Positions 18,515 to 27,527 of a stretch of 64,000 nt of DNA are shown here, piece by piece (positions within the stretch are counted from its first letter, which is position 1; every line of letters begins with the position of its first letter). Below the pieces are notes generated by a model. The model saw only the letters and a list, made by a program, of their open reading frames with translations. It did not search any database and was not told the DNA's origin. A program made the translations under genes and the position numbers. Where the stretch lies: contig CAWBCD010000014.1 in NCBI GenBank assembly GCA_963787205.1, positions 1 through 64,000 on the forward strand, given 5' to 3'. The DNA comes from DATFNI01 sp963787205 (GTDB taxonomy: Bacteria > Bacteroidota > Rhodothermia > Balneolales > DATFMH01).

Positions 18515-20095
18515 ATGACCATGATACACTTGAGGCGGATCACGGCTTTGCTGTTTATAGCCATTTTTGCTCCCTGTCTTACAAAAGCACAAACAAAAGA
18601 TCATATCCCAAAGCAATATGATCAGCAATATCGTCCTCAGTTTCACTTCACACCGGCACAAAACTGGACAAATGATCCAAATGGACTAGTCTATTTCAAC
18701 GGGGAATACCATCTTTTCTTCCAGTATAATCCGTTCGGACAGGTTTGGGGTCACATGAGCTGGGGGCATGCCGTGAGCAGAGATCTGATTCATTGGAAAC
18801 AGCTACCCGTTGCACTTAAAGAAGCAAATGGGGTAATGATCTTCTCCGGCAGCGCAGTCGTGGATTGGAATAATACCAGTGGTTTCGGCAAGAACGGGAA
18901 GACGCCACTTGTTGCCATTTACACAGGATATCATCCCAAAAGTCATCTCCAGGATGAACGAATCGCTTATAGTCTGGATAACGGCCGGACCTGGACGAAG
19001 TATTCCAGTAACCCGGTACTTAACATAAATTCCGATAATTTCCGGGATCCGAAAGTTTTTTGGTACCAGCCCGATCATCACTGGATCATGATCCTCGCGT
19101 TATCAGATCAGCATAAGGTTAGCTTCTACAGTTCAAATAACCTGAAAAACTGGACACATCTGAGCGATTTTGGCCCAAAAGCAGCTACTGGCGGTGTCTG
19201 GGAATGTCCGATGCTCCAGCCCATGGCTGTTGATGGCAATTCCCATAATATCAAATGGGTCCTGGAGGTAGGTTTGAATCCGGGGTCGATTGCCGGCGGT
19301 TCGGGGGGACAATATTTCATCGGCAATTTTGATGGAAAGAAGTTTACCGCAACCCAACCAACTGGTGCCCCCGGAGATAGCGTTCTCTGGGTCGACTACG
19401 GGAAAGATTTTTACGCAGCAACATCCTGGTCTGATATTCCTAAAAGTGATGGCCGAACACTGTGGCTGGGCTGGCTCGATAACTGGCAATACGGACAAAA
19501 AGCTCCAACCAGCCCTTGGCGTGGAGGTATGTCAGTACCCCGAAGTGTTGGGTTGAAGACTTTTCCGGATGGAATCAAACTCGTACAAAATCCGGCCAGA
19601 GAGCTGCAAAAGCTGCGCTACGACCATCATCACCTTTCCAACATTACTGTTTCAGGAAAGAATGATGAGCTCTCGCAACGCGGCATAAGAGGGGATGTCC
19701 TGGAAATCGATGCCGTGTTCACTTTGGGTTCCGCATCTGAGTTCGGCTTTCTGGTTCGAAAGGGTGCATCGCAGCAAACCGTTGTCGGGTATAATGTTAA
19801 TCATCATCAGATGTATGTGGACAGGACCCAATCGGGTGCAGATTCCTTCAGCAAGGATTTTCCAGGTGTACAGCACGGTCCTCTGGAACCTGATGAAAAC
19901 ACTATTCGGCTACACATACTCCTCGATCGCTCGAGTGTCGAAGTTTTCGGCAATGACGGCCAGACTGTCATCACGGATAAGATCTTTCCTAACCTGACAT
20001 CTGACGGCTTGCAGCTTTTCGCAAAGGGAGGTGACATCCATCTAAAGTCCCTGGATATTTGGAAACTGAAATCAATATGGAGTCAAAAACCATGA
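18515..20095 (+). CDS. Secreted glycoside hydrolase family 32 (levanase/inulinase/invertase type)
   Basis: The 526-residue enzyme hydrolyses beta-fructosyl linkages in fructans or sucrose. A signal peptide (LRRITALLFIAIFAPCLTKA) is followed by the five-bladed propeller with the three catalytic motifs: WTNDPNG with nucleophile Asp54, NFRDPK with the stabilising Asp178, and WECP with acid/base Glu230. The GH32 C-terminal beta-sandwich follows (about residues 370-526, with LDRSSVEVFGNDG, a diagnostic motif). A second ATG at 18521 is possible. The stop overlaps the start of the sugar transporter, so secreted hydrolysis and uptake of fructose are coupled in one operon. Whether levan or inulin is the substrate cannot be told. 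Confidence 0.95.
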   Translation: MTMIHLRRITALLFIAIFAPCLTKAQTKDHIPKQYDQQYRPQFHFTPAQNWTNDPNGLVYFNGEYHLFFQYNPFGQVWGHMSWGHAVSRDLIHWKQLPVALKEANGVMIFSGSAVVDWNNTSGFGKNGKTPLVAIYTGYHPKSHLQDERIAYSLDNGRTWTKYSSNPVLNINSDNFRDPKVFWYQPDHHWIMILALSDQHKVSFYSSNNLKNWTHLSDFGPKAATGGVWECPMLQPMAVDGNSHNIKWVLEVGLNPGSIAGGSGGQYFIGNFDGKKFTATQPTGAPGDSVLWVDYGKDFYAATSWSDIPKSDGRTLWLGWLDNWQYGQKAPTSPWRGGMSVPRSVGLKTFPDGIKLVQNPARELQKLRYDHHHLSNITVSGKNDELSQRGIRGDVLEIDAVFTLGSASEFGFLVRKGASQQTVVGYNVNHHQMYVDRTQSGADSFSKDFPGVQHGPLEPDENTIRLHILLDRSSVEVFGNDGQTVITDKIFPNLTSDGLQLFAKGGDIHLKSLDIWKLKSIWSQKP

Positions 20096-21450
20096 AAAAA
20101 AGGAATTATGTTTACCTGATCACCATCGTCGCGGCTATTGGTGGTTTCCTTTTCGGTTTCGATACCGCCGTAATATCCGGGGCCAATCCGTTTATAAAAA
20201 CATATTTTTCGCTTAGTGAGATCGGACTCGGCTGGGCTGTTGGCTCTCTCGTACTTGGTTGTATGGTCGGAGCTGCCATCTCCGGGAAGTTGAGCGATCG
20301 TTATGGACGAAAACGCATGCTTATCACCACCTCTATCATATTTGCCATATCGGCCATCGGATCAGCACTGGCCACCGCTTTCTGGTTTTTTGTTCTCTCC
20401 CGTATCATTTGCGGTACCGCTGTCGGCGCTGCCTCACTGCTTTCTCCGACCTATATCGCTGAAATTTCACCCTCTCATATACGAGGACGGCTGGTTTCGT
20501 TGAATCAACTGGCCATCACTATCGGGATACTTGTTGTTTATTTCACCAACTATCTTCTCGTTAGCGCCGGCGAACATAACTGGCGGTATATGCTTGGGAG
20601 CGAAGTTATTCCGGCGTTTATCTTTTTTGCATTACTATTCCTGGTTCCCGAAAGCCCCAGATGGCTGGTTAAAAACAATCAGCGGGATAAAGCCCTGAAG
20701 ACACTGACGGATATCGGTGGAGATGATCATGCGATGGACCAACTTAAAGAAATCGACAAGACGCTTAAGGAGAAAGTGAAAGTCAGCCTCGGTGTCCTTT
20801 TCAAGGGACCCATGGCCAAGATCATGGTTTTGGGTATTCTTTTAGCTGCCTTTCAACAAATAACCGGCATCAATGCTATTATCTATTTTGCGCCGACTAT
20901 CTTCGCCAAGACAGGCATCGCAACGAGTTCGGCTTTTCTTCAGTCGGTCATCGTTGGTGTGGTGAATGTAGCCTTTACATTTGTAGCCATTGGACTCATC
21001 GATAAAGCCGGACGAAAACCGCTCATGTTATTTGGATCAGCCGGCATGGCCATTTCACTGACAGTTCTGGTAGGTGCTTTCGCTCTCAATCGTCTGCACG
21101 GTTTCATCGTATTGCTTTCCGTGCTGGGATACATCGCCTCGTTTGCTGCATCATTGGCACCGGTCATGTGGGTAGTCACCTCCGAAATTTATCCCAACAA
21201 ATACCGCGGCACAGCCATGTCTATATCAACAGCCGTCAGCTGGATGTGTACCTACCTGGTTGTGCAAACCTTCCCGTGGATGCTCAACCAGATGGGTGGT
21301 GCTATTGCGTTCGGAGTGTTTGCCGTTCTTAGTGTGATCACCTTTATCTTCATTTTGATCTACATCCCGGAAACCAAGGGTAAGTCTCTCGAAGAAATAG
21401 AAAAGGAACTGGGATTGTCTACCGAAGAAGCGCAGAAGATTATGGCATGA
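20092..21450 (+). CDS. Sugar-porter family MFS transporter
   Basis: The 452-residue, 12-helix permease shows the sugar-porter signatures: GGFLFGFDTAVISGA in TM1, DRYGRKRM between TM2 and TM3, VPESPRWL after TM6, QQITGINAIIYFAPTIF in TM7 and IPETKGKSLEEIE at the C-terminus. The start is taken as ATG 20092, which forms an ATGA overlap with the GH32 stop; a longer frame begins at 20059 inside the GH32 gene. Genomic context says it imports fructose or short fructo-oligosaccharides, probably with protons. The exact sugar is inferred. Confidence 0.93.
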   Translation: MKKRNYVYLITIVAAIGGFLFGFDTAVISGANPFIKTYFSLSEIGLGWAVGSLVLGCMVGAAISGKLSDRYGRKRMLITTSIIFAISAIGSALATAFWFFVLSRIICGTAVGAASLLSPTYIAEISPSHIRGRLVSLNQLAITIGILVVYFTNYLLVSAGEHNWRYMLGSEVIPAFIFFALLFLVPESPRWLVKNNQRDKALKTLTDIGGDDHAMDQLKEIDKTLKEKVKVSLGVLFKGPMAKIMVLGILLAAFQQITGINAIIYFAPTIFAKTGIATSSAFLQSVIVGVVNVAFTFVAIGLIDKAGRKPLMLFGSAGMAISLTVLVGAFALNRLHGFIVLLSVLGYIASFAASLAPVMWVVTSEIYPNKYRGTAMSISTAVSWMCTYLVVQTFPWMLNQMGGAIAFGVFAVLSVITFIFILIYIPETKGKSLEEIEKELGLSTEEAQKIMA

Positions 21451-21659
21451 ACCTTTTCTCGTCTCTTCTCTCTATCCACGGCATGAATAGGGTGGAAGAG
21501 TTGTTTTCAGATCAAAAAGCCTGATATATCCACTCGCTTGAGGCTATTATTTTCCTTAAACGCTCATCAAACTACTGTCACGGTATCGTACAGTTGACAT
21601 CGCCGGAAAACGGCATCAACGAATCTGAGAATGGCTTTTCAAACATCTGGCAACTATCT

Positions 21660-23219
21660 TTAATCGCTCACATTATCCGTTTCCCGGATAAATTGTGACA
21701 CATTATCATGTAGCTTTTTGAGCGATTCGGGATGCACATATACCATATGACCTGAATCATAGAATTTGTATTCGATGTTCTTCTGCAGCTTTTCGGGGAT
21801 CGGCAAATGCTTCATGGTGTATACGGCTGCATAAAAGGGAGTCGCAAGATCAAAATAACCGGAATTAAGCATCACTTTCAGGTGTGGATTGTACTTCATT
21901 GCCATGGCGAGATCAGGCATCACATTGGTTGCTTCCGGGAGTTTCATCCGACTGTCGGGTTGCGCGTGAAGGTAGTTCCAGGTTCTCCAGAGTGAGATCT
22001 CCGGCTTGTAGGTCATTCCTTTGCCGTAGTTCAGATCTTTCCTGATATAATGATTAAACAGCGAGACATATGCAGAGCTTATCGCCGAAGCCTGCGGATC
22101 ATAATCGGCTTCTTTGCCCAATGGATCCATGCTTGGACCATCAAACCGCGTATCAAGTCTGCCTGTCGATTGATCATTTCCGTTTAACAGCTCATGAGTG
22201 AATTCGCCCCCACTGACGCGCAGATTCGCCTTCAGAATGTAATCAACAGGTAAACCGGTGTATTGATGCAACTTTTCGGCCGTCTGTTGTTTCTCTGACT
22301 GGCTGAGATCACTTCCCTGCATCAGCGCCTGCACATAATCGGTCGTTGCAAAATGTTCCACTTCCTTCAACAAAGGTTGCAGATCGGCCGGTTGATTGGG
22401 CAGTTTATGATGATACCATGCCGTAGCGGTGTATGTGGGCAACGCCAGTTCATAGGTAAGATCCATGCCTGGATTGTGATAGGGATCGTCATCGTTGCTG
22501 ATATCATAACTCAAGATCTGAGAGAGCAATATGACTCCATTTAGATCTACATTATCCTCTGTTTCAAGATATCGCGACAGGACAGCAGAGCGCGTTGTTC
22601 CATAACTTTCGCCAAACAGATACTTGGGAGAATTCCAACGATCATACTTCGAAAGAAACCGGGTAATGAACTGCGCAAAGGCATGTCCGTCCTCGTCAAC
22701 GCCATAGAAATCCTTTGCTTTGCTATCTCCATCAAGCCGGCTGAACCCGGTACCCGGAGCGTCAATGAACACGAGGTCACTGACATCAAGCAGGCTGTAC
22801 TCGTTATTCACCAGTTTGTATGGGGCCGGTTTGACATGCGCGGTATCAGAAGTCTCCGCCCGTCGCGGACCAAACGATCCCATATGGAGCCAAAGCGTAG
22901 ATGAACCCGGTCCACCATTATAAAGGAAGGTGACTGGGCGGGTTGATTCATTTTTCACATCGTTCTTAACATAGGCGACATAAAACATCGTGGTGGTTGT
23001 ATCATTATTACTTTTTTTAAGATAGATACTCCCGGCAATGGCTTTGTAGTCGATGTGCTGTCCGCCAACCGTAACCGAACCCTCTGTTACTGCGTCTTTA
23101 TGGGTAACGACAAATTTTGTTTTTTGCGTTTTACTTTTTCCTTGCTGAGCAACTGCACTGACACCATAAAAGATTCCAAAACTGAATACCACAAAAACTA
23201 AAAAAGACTTGCCATACAT
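21660..23219 (-). CDS. Secreted serine carboxypeptidase-like protein (peptidase family S10)
   Basis: The 519-residue protein has a signal peptide (MYGKSFLVFVVFSFGIFYGV, cleaved near AVAQQ). It shows the S10 triad: nucleophile Ser in YLFGESYGTTRSAV, Asp in MLNSGYFDLATPFYAA, and His in YDSGHMVYVHPESL. The oxyanion-hole motif FLYNGGPGSSTLWLHMGSFG is also complete. S10 enzymes remove C-terminal residues and work at acidic pH in eukaryotes; bacterial members of this type are secreted or periplasmic. Together with the S46, M1 and isoaspartyl enzymes here, it suggests peptide scavenging. The minus-strand start at 23219 fits the signal peptide. Confidence 0.9.
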   Translation of the reverse strand: MYGKSFLVFVVFSFGIFYGVSAVAQQGKSKTQKTKFVVTHKDAVTEGSVTVGGQHIDYKAIAGSIYLKKSNNDTTTTMFYVAYVKNDVKNESTRPVTFLYNGGPGSSTLWLHMGSFGPRRAETSDTAHVKPAPYKLVNNEYSLLDVSDLVFIDAPGTGFSRLDGDSKAKDFYGVDEDGHAFAQFITRFLSKYDRWNSPKYLFGESYGTTRSAVLSRYLETEDNVDLNGVILLSQILSYDISNDDDPYHNPGMDLTYELALPTYTATAWYHHKLPNQPADLQPLLKEVEHFATTDYVQALMQGSDLSQSEKQQTAEKLHQYTGLPVDYILKANLRVSGGEFTHELLNGNDQSTGRLDTRFDGPSMDPLGKEADYDPQASAISSAYVSLFNHYIRKDLNYGKGMTYKPEISLWRTWNYLHAQPDSRMKLPEATNVMPDLAMAMKYNPHLKVMLNSGYFDLATPFYAAVYTMKHLPIPEKLQKNIEYKFYDSGHMVYVHPESLKKLHDNVSQFIRETDNVSD

Positions 23220-23408
23220 TCTGTCTGCTCCTATTGCTTGAGATCAATCGAAAGTGAAGTAGCTGATAAAACTCCTGATCACTTAAATATATAATGATAA
23301 GCGAGAGTATCGCAAAATATTTTTAGCCACAATTAAAAACACATCTTTTTACAACCAATTTCTCGCAACGATGGGTCTGTTGTCCATAAAAAAATGAAAG
23401 TCATAAAA

Positions 23409-23444
23409 CAAAAAAAGCCCTCCATTTTCATGAAAGGCTTTTTT
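23409..23444 (-). terminator. Terminator of the RNase P RNA gene
   Basis: On the minus strand an AAAGCC...GGCTTT hairpin with extra pairs around a short loop is followed by a seven-base T-run. It directly follows the 3' end of the RNase P RNA. Confidence 0.85.
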
Positions 23445-23820
23445 TCCGGAACATCTGTAAGCCGAATTCTGTATCCCAGGTCTCGATTAAACGGGACAGG
23501 GGCGGTAATCATTTATCTGGTCCCGGCGTCACCACCGGGCTCGAGCGATCTACCCGATAGCGTCATGACAGGCGGCACATACTATCTGCTTGATCTTGCA
23601 CCCCGTGAGGTTTGCCCTGCCCCTGATGTCACCACCAGGGCGGTGGGCTCTTACCCCACCTTTTCACCCTTACCCCGACTAGTCGGGGCGGTTTGTTTTC
23701 TGTGGCACTGGCTGTTCCCATATTTTTCAACACGGGACCTTCCTGTTAGGAAGCACGGTGCCTGTTGGTGTTCGGACTTTCCTCCCCGATATAATCGGAG
23801 CGATTACCCGATGTTCCGGA
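23445..23820 (-). ncRNA. rnpB: RNase P RNA, bacterial class A
   Basis: This is the catalytic RNA that trims the 5' leader of pre-tRNAs. On the minus strand the 5' end TCCGGAACATCGGG pairs with the 3' end GATGTTCCGGA, forming helix P1. The universally conserved GAGGAAAGTCCG block (complement of 23771-23784) and the 3' signature ACAGAATTCGGCTTAC (complement near 23457-23472) are both present. AGGGTGAAAAGGTGGGGTAAGAGCCCACC forms the CR II/III region, given here only in outline. The length, 376 bases, fits class A. It starts 25 bases after the DUF164 stop on the same strand, leaving little room for a separate promoter. Confidence 0.95.
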
Positions 23821-23845
23821 AAATTAAAACGTTAAACAGATTCTC

Positions 23846-24580
23846 TTATTTCGTGAACTGTTTTTTGGCCTCATCAAAAAAGCTTTTGTCAACGACTATA
23901 CGACCACTGTTTTCGTCGATAATGATCTTGTTTTTGCGACGGACCTCCATCTGAGTCTGTGGGGGAAGCATCATACCAAAGCTGGACCCGTGCTCCATTG
24001 GGACAACCGCCATGCCGTTATTGAGTCCCTTCCGCAGGCGTTCATAACTTCTCAGATAACGCTCATTTAATTTTTGGGTGGCATCATTCCGTTTCTTAAG
24101 CAACTCATTTTGTTCCTCTTCCGTCTTTTTTTCCACTTCTTCCAGTTCTTTTCTTTTCACCTTCAGAATTTCACGGGTTTCTTCGAGTCTCTTATCACTT
24201 TCGACAAGCACACGTTCATTATCCTCTTTAAGAATAACAATCTCTTCGAGACGAGCCTTCGAATTTTCTACCTTCTGCTTTTGTGCTTCTATCTCTTTCG
24301 TCAGTGCGTCGTATTCACGATTGTTTCGCACCGTCATTTGCTGCTTGTCGTATTTTTCAACCAGTTCTTCTGACTCCTTGATGTCGAGTACAAGTTTATT
24401 GGTCTCAACATCGAGTTCAGTCTGACTTTTCTTTACGCTTTCTATCCGGGCTTCAAGCCGGCTGATATCGGTTTCGATATCCATTATTTCCTCAGGCAAA
24501 TCCCCTCGTAGTCGATCAATTTCATCGATACGGGAATCTATATATTGTAAATTTGCCAGGTTTTGCAGGATGTCTTTCAT
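23846..24580 (-). CDS. DUF164-type coiled-coil protein with cysteine-free C4 zinc-ribbon remnant
   Basis: The 244-residue protein is a long coiled coil (about residues 20-175) followed by the C-terminal domain of the 'C4-type zinc ribbon' (zf-RING_7) family. The family pattern around LPPQ and SGRI is clear: HGSSFGMMLPPQTQMEVRR from about residue 197 and DENSGRIVVD near residue 222. In relatives the first block carries CGGC and the second CENCGR. Here all four cysteine positions are other residues, so zinc cannot bind in the usual way. The family's function is not established; a nucleic-acid or ribosome-related role is often guessed. It sits between nif3 and rnpB in one direction. Confidence 0.85.
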   Translation of the reverse strand: MKDILQNLANLQYIDSRIDEIDRLRGDLPEEIMDIETDISRLEARIESVKKSQTELDVETNKLVLDIKESEELVEKYDKQQMTVRNNREYDALTKEIEAQKQKVENSKARLEEIVILKEDNERVLVESDKRLEETREILKVKRKELEEVEKKTEEEQNELLKKRNDATQKLNERYLRSYERLRKGLNNGMAVVPMEHGSSFGMMLPPQTQMEVRRKNKIIIDENSGRIVVDKSFFDEAKKQFTK

Positions 24581-24597
24581 AAATCAACTGTCGTTAG

Positions 24598-25650
24598 TTA
24601 CCGGGTGTTAGGTTTAGTTATTGGGTGCAGATGAACATGCATGGGATTGGTACGTACCGATGTAGGTATGACCTCTACCTCCGGAAATGCTTCTTGCAAA
24701 CGCCGTTGCAATACCGGAACAATGGGTATTTCACTTTCGTAGTGGCCGACATCGATCAACAAAAATGAAGAATCATCAAGGAAAAAATCATGATATTTAA
24801 CATCGGCCGTGACGAGGGCCTGGGCTCCTTTCTTCCGGGCTTCTGGAACCATGGAAACGCCGGCGCCGCCGCAGACTGCTACTTTCTGTATAAGATCCGG
24901 ACGACCGGTATATCGAAAAGCTTTTAAATTCAGCTTTGAGGCAATGTGATCGAGGAAGGCATCGGGTTCCATTCCGCTTCCCGATAAGCTACCCAGAACT
25001 CCCATACCGATATTCGGTGTTGGACGTTCTGTTTTAAGTACCTGAATATCGTAGGACCTATTTCCCGTAAACCGGGATATCGTTGTCAGGACCTCCGAGA
25101 TTTGCCAATAGTCGGCCGTAACTTCGATCAGAGCTTTTTTCCCTGAATCATTACCAGAGAGCACGAGAGGTGCAAGACCAAATTTACGTTGTAATTCATT
25201 TCTCAACTGAGTCGCCTGAATTTTCTCAATTCTCGCCAGAATCTGACGGCGCAAGTAATAATCTTCAGACAAAAAAGCCAGCTCTCTCAGACCCAACATC
25301 TCTGCCAAAGCATAGGAAACCCCGCCTTTTGCTGCATCGAGATTGGTATGCGCCGCAATCAGTGCAATATCATTCTGAATTGCCAGATATAACGATTTGC
25401 CCTGGAGCGTTTCAGGATTGATACTTTTGATTCCCCGAAAAATGATAGGATGATGAGTGAGTATCAGATCACAGCCTTTTTGGACTGCTTCGTCTACTAC
25501 TTCGGGGGTTAAGTCGAGTGAAAGGAGTATTTTATTGACCGTGTGATCAGGGGACCCAAAAAGAACCCCTACGTTATCGTAATCCAGCTTGGTTAAGGAA
25601 GGTGCCCATGCTTCAATGTAGTTATTGATATGACTGACCTTCACCGTCAT
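24598..25650 (-). CDS. Nif3-like dinuclear metal centre protein
   Basis: The 350-residue protein belongs to the NIF3/YbgI family, hexameric metal-binding proteins of uncertain role, often called GTP cyclohydrolase 1 type 2. Metal ligands are in ILTHHPIIF and LIAAHTNLDAAKGGVSYAL at the N-terminus, and in the C-terminal half near GGAGVSMVPEA and VTADVKYHDF, with LLIDVGHYESE near the end. The middle insert (about residues 125-225) matches the PII-like domain of the long subtype. It is 17 bases upstream of the DUF164 gene, a pairing seen widely in bacteria. Confidence 0.93.
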   Translation of the reverse strand: MTVKVSHINNYIEAWAPSLTKLDYDNVGVLFGSPDHTVNKILLSLDLTPEVVDEAVQKGCDLILTHHPIIFRGIKSINPETLQGKSLYLAIQNDIALIAAHTNLDAAKGGVSYALAEMLGLRELAFLSEDYYLRRQILARIEKIQATQLRNELQRKFGLAPLVLSGNDSGKKALIEVTADYWQISEVLTTISRFTGNRSYDIQVLKTERPTPNIGMGVLGSLSGSGMEPDAFLDHIASKLNLKAFRYTGRPDLIQKVAVCGGAGVSMVPEARKKGAQALVTADVKYHDFFLDDSSFLLIDVGHYESEIPIVPVLQRRLQEAFPEVEVIPTSVRTNPMHVHLHPITKPNTR

Positions 25651-25984
25651 TCTATGGGTCGCCGACTCCTTTGTTTTTTGTTAAAACCAAGTGCCGAAGA
25701 CTGTCGCACCAATCGAATTTGTATGTAAATCAGGTCTGTTCGCGTACTCACAGGTCTTATTTTAAATCGAACTCTTAAAGTAAGCTTTATTCCTGTCAAT
25801 TTAAAGCCCCTTTCGAATAAATTCTGTATGGATAAACGATCCCAAAGGGGGATATCTGATATCTTTTCGAATTGATTAACTAATCTCAAACCTCATTTTC
25901 TGCGGCTTGCCAAACCGCCACGGATTCTGACGGACTCTTTGTATCTTTAAACGATTGACAACGAGAACCTAACAGACCGATACA
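25651..25984. other. Divergent intergenic region between nif3 and yggS
   Basis: These 334 bases should hold promoters for both directions. A Bacteroidota-like -7 element may be TATCTTTA near 25941-25948, about 37 bases before the yggS start. I see no coding frame, RNA gene or strong repeat. Confidence 0.4.
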
Positions 25985-26674
25985 ATGGTCAAAGAAAACC
26001 TACTCAAAATCCGATCGATAATTGATGAAACCTGTATAAAGGCAGGACGTGATCCCTCAGAGGTCTTGTTGGTCGCGGTATCGAAAACCAAACCTGTTGA
26101 GGCCATCAAAGAAGCGTTGGAAGCCGGACAGATCCATTTCGGTGAAAATCGCGTTCAGGAACTGGTTGAAAAAATGGGACACCTCAACAATTCCATAAAG
26201 TGGCATATGATAGGGACCCTCCAGACCAACAAGATTAAATATATGGTTGATCGGGTAGATTGGATTGAGTCCGTTCATAAGACAAAGGCTCTCAGGGAGA
26301 TCGAGAAAAGAGCGGGCAGCGTTCAAAGGGTAATCCAGACCCTCATACAGGTAAATATTAGTGGAGAGAACCAGAAAAGCGGATGTGAACCCGGGGAGTT
26401 GAGAGCCATGCTGAAATATGCGCAAGGTTTGAAATGGGTCAGGGTCAGAGGATTGATGGGAATAGCCGAACTCACTGATGATCCGGAAGATGTCCGTCCA
26501 CAGTTCCGTCTACTAAGGACACTCAGGGATCAACACAGGGATATGGAGAATGAAAACATGACACTCGATCACCTGTCGATGGGCATGACCCATGATTTCC
26601 ACGTTGCTGTTGAAGAAGGTTCTACCATGGTGCGCATCGGTACCGCTATCTTCGGTGAACGCGATTATACGTAA
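25985..26674 (+). CDS. YggS-family pyridoxal phosphate homeostasis protein
   Basis: The 229-residue protein is a single TIM-barrel PLP-binding protein (PLPBP) that buffers pyridoxal phosphate and has no known catalytic activity. The PLP-lysine motif is LLVAVSKTKPVEAIKEAL near residue 35, FGENRVQELVEKM follows, and WHMIGTLQTNKIKYM is the family signature. LSMGMTHDFHVAVEEGSTMVRIGTAIFG closes the phosphate site; family members usually have MGMSxD, here MGMTHD. In Firmicutes its orthologue ylmE lies upstream of sepF, ylmG and divIVA; here too a DivIVA-like gene follows, after three small membrane proteins. Confidence 0.94.
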   Translation: MVKENLLKIRSIIDETCIKAGRDPSEVLLVAVSKTKPVEAIKEALEAGQIHFGENRVQELVEKMGHLNNSIKWHMIGTLQTNKIKYMVDRVDWIESVHKTKALREIEKRAGSVQRVIQTLIQVNISGENQKSGCEPGELRAMLKYAQGLKWVRVRGLMGIAELTDDPEDVRPQFRLLRTLRDQHRDMENENMTLDHLSMGMTHDFHVAVEEGSTMVRIGTAIFGERDYT

Positions 26675-26767
26675 AGAAAAATAATTTTATTAAGTTATAA
26701 CATATTTTTCCCGCCTACGTATGGTATATTGTTTATAATTGGATTCATTAATTAAGATGGCGAAATT

Positions 26768-27073
26768 ATGTTCGGCGCATTACTTAATCCAGCAGTCATC
26801 TGGGTTCTTATTCCCATCGCTGCCATAGTCACAGGATTTCTGATCAAGTGGAAGAAATTGGATCTGGAGCATGATAGACACGATATATCAAATGAACAAT
26901 TTCGTGTGCTTCAATCCGAAATAGCCGCATTGAGACAACGCGTTGAGTCCCTGGAAGGTCAATCCGATTCAGAAAGAACAACCGTTAACTCCGGACCGCG
27001 TGTCGACATTTCACAACAGCGACATAACACGGAGTCTGAACCACATTTGAAAAATATGTTGCGTTCTTCATAA
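26768..27073 (+). CDS. PspB-like small membrane protein, copy 1
   Basis: The 101-residue protein has one N-terminal membrane helix (LNPAVIWVLIPIAAIVTGFL), a basic stop-transfer (KWKK), and a coiled coil (QFRVLQSEIAALRQRVESLE). It ends EPHLKNMLRSS. The layout and the coiled-coil sequence resemble phage-shock protein B. It is the most diverged of three tandem copies; the shared tail LKNMLRS confirms relation. Inner-membrane location with the coiled coil in the cytoplasm is inferred. Confidence 0.75.
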   Translation: MFGALLNPAVIWVLIPIAAIVTGFLIKWKKLDLEHDRHDISNEQFRVLQSEIAALRQRVESLEGQSDSERTTVNSGPRVDISQQRHNTESEPHLKNMLRSS

Positions 27074-27136
27074 CGAAGGCTTGGTTCATCTCAGGTGAGA
27101 TTTCCTTGAATCAGAGTAAAACATAATTCCAAACCA

Positions 27137-27457
27137 ATGCCAGTTGATCTTATCCCTATATTTGGAATCGTATTTGGAACGACACTCGTCGCCTTTATCA
27201 CGGCTAAGTTTTTTGGTGTATGGAAATACTGGATCGATAGAAAGCACGGCGGGACCAGCCTTTCAGCAAGAGAACGGCAGCAGCTGGAAGAGTTGGAAGC
27301 ATTCAGACAGCGGGCTGAAAAACGTCTTCAGATATTGGAATCCATCATTGTCGAAAAAGACGAACTAGAAGGGAAGCCGCTGCTCGATGATCGGGAAGAC
27401 CAAAAGAGACATTCCCTTGAAGATCAACCTCGCTTAAAAAACATGCTGCGTTCATAA
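27137..27457 (+). CDS. PspB-like small membrane protein, copy 2
   Basis: The 106-residue protein has one membrane helix (IPIFGIVFGTTLVAFITAKF) followed by SLSARERQQLEELEAFRQRA and EKRLQILESIIVEKDE. This is close in pattern to the PspB segment ELSQSEQQRLAQLADEAKRM...RIQALESILD. The tail HSLEDQPRLKNMLRS is almost identical to copy 3. PspB senses envelope stress with PspC and activates the Psp response in proteobacteria; no PspA or PspC gene is seen here, so a stress role is only a suggestion. Confidence 0.78.
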   Translation: MPVDLIPIFGIVFGTTLVAFITAKFFGVWKYWIDRKHGGTSLSARERQQLEELEAFRQRAEKRLQILESIIVEKDELEGKPLLDDREDQKRHSLEDQPRLKNMLRS

Positions 27458-27527
27458 TTCTATCTTAGCGTGGTAGAGGAATCATATACCCTATATCTAC
27501 GATAACCAAATAAAGTTTTAAAGCTGT

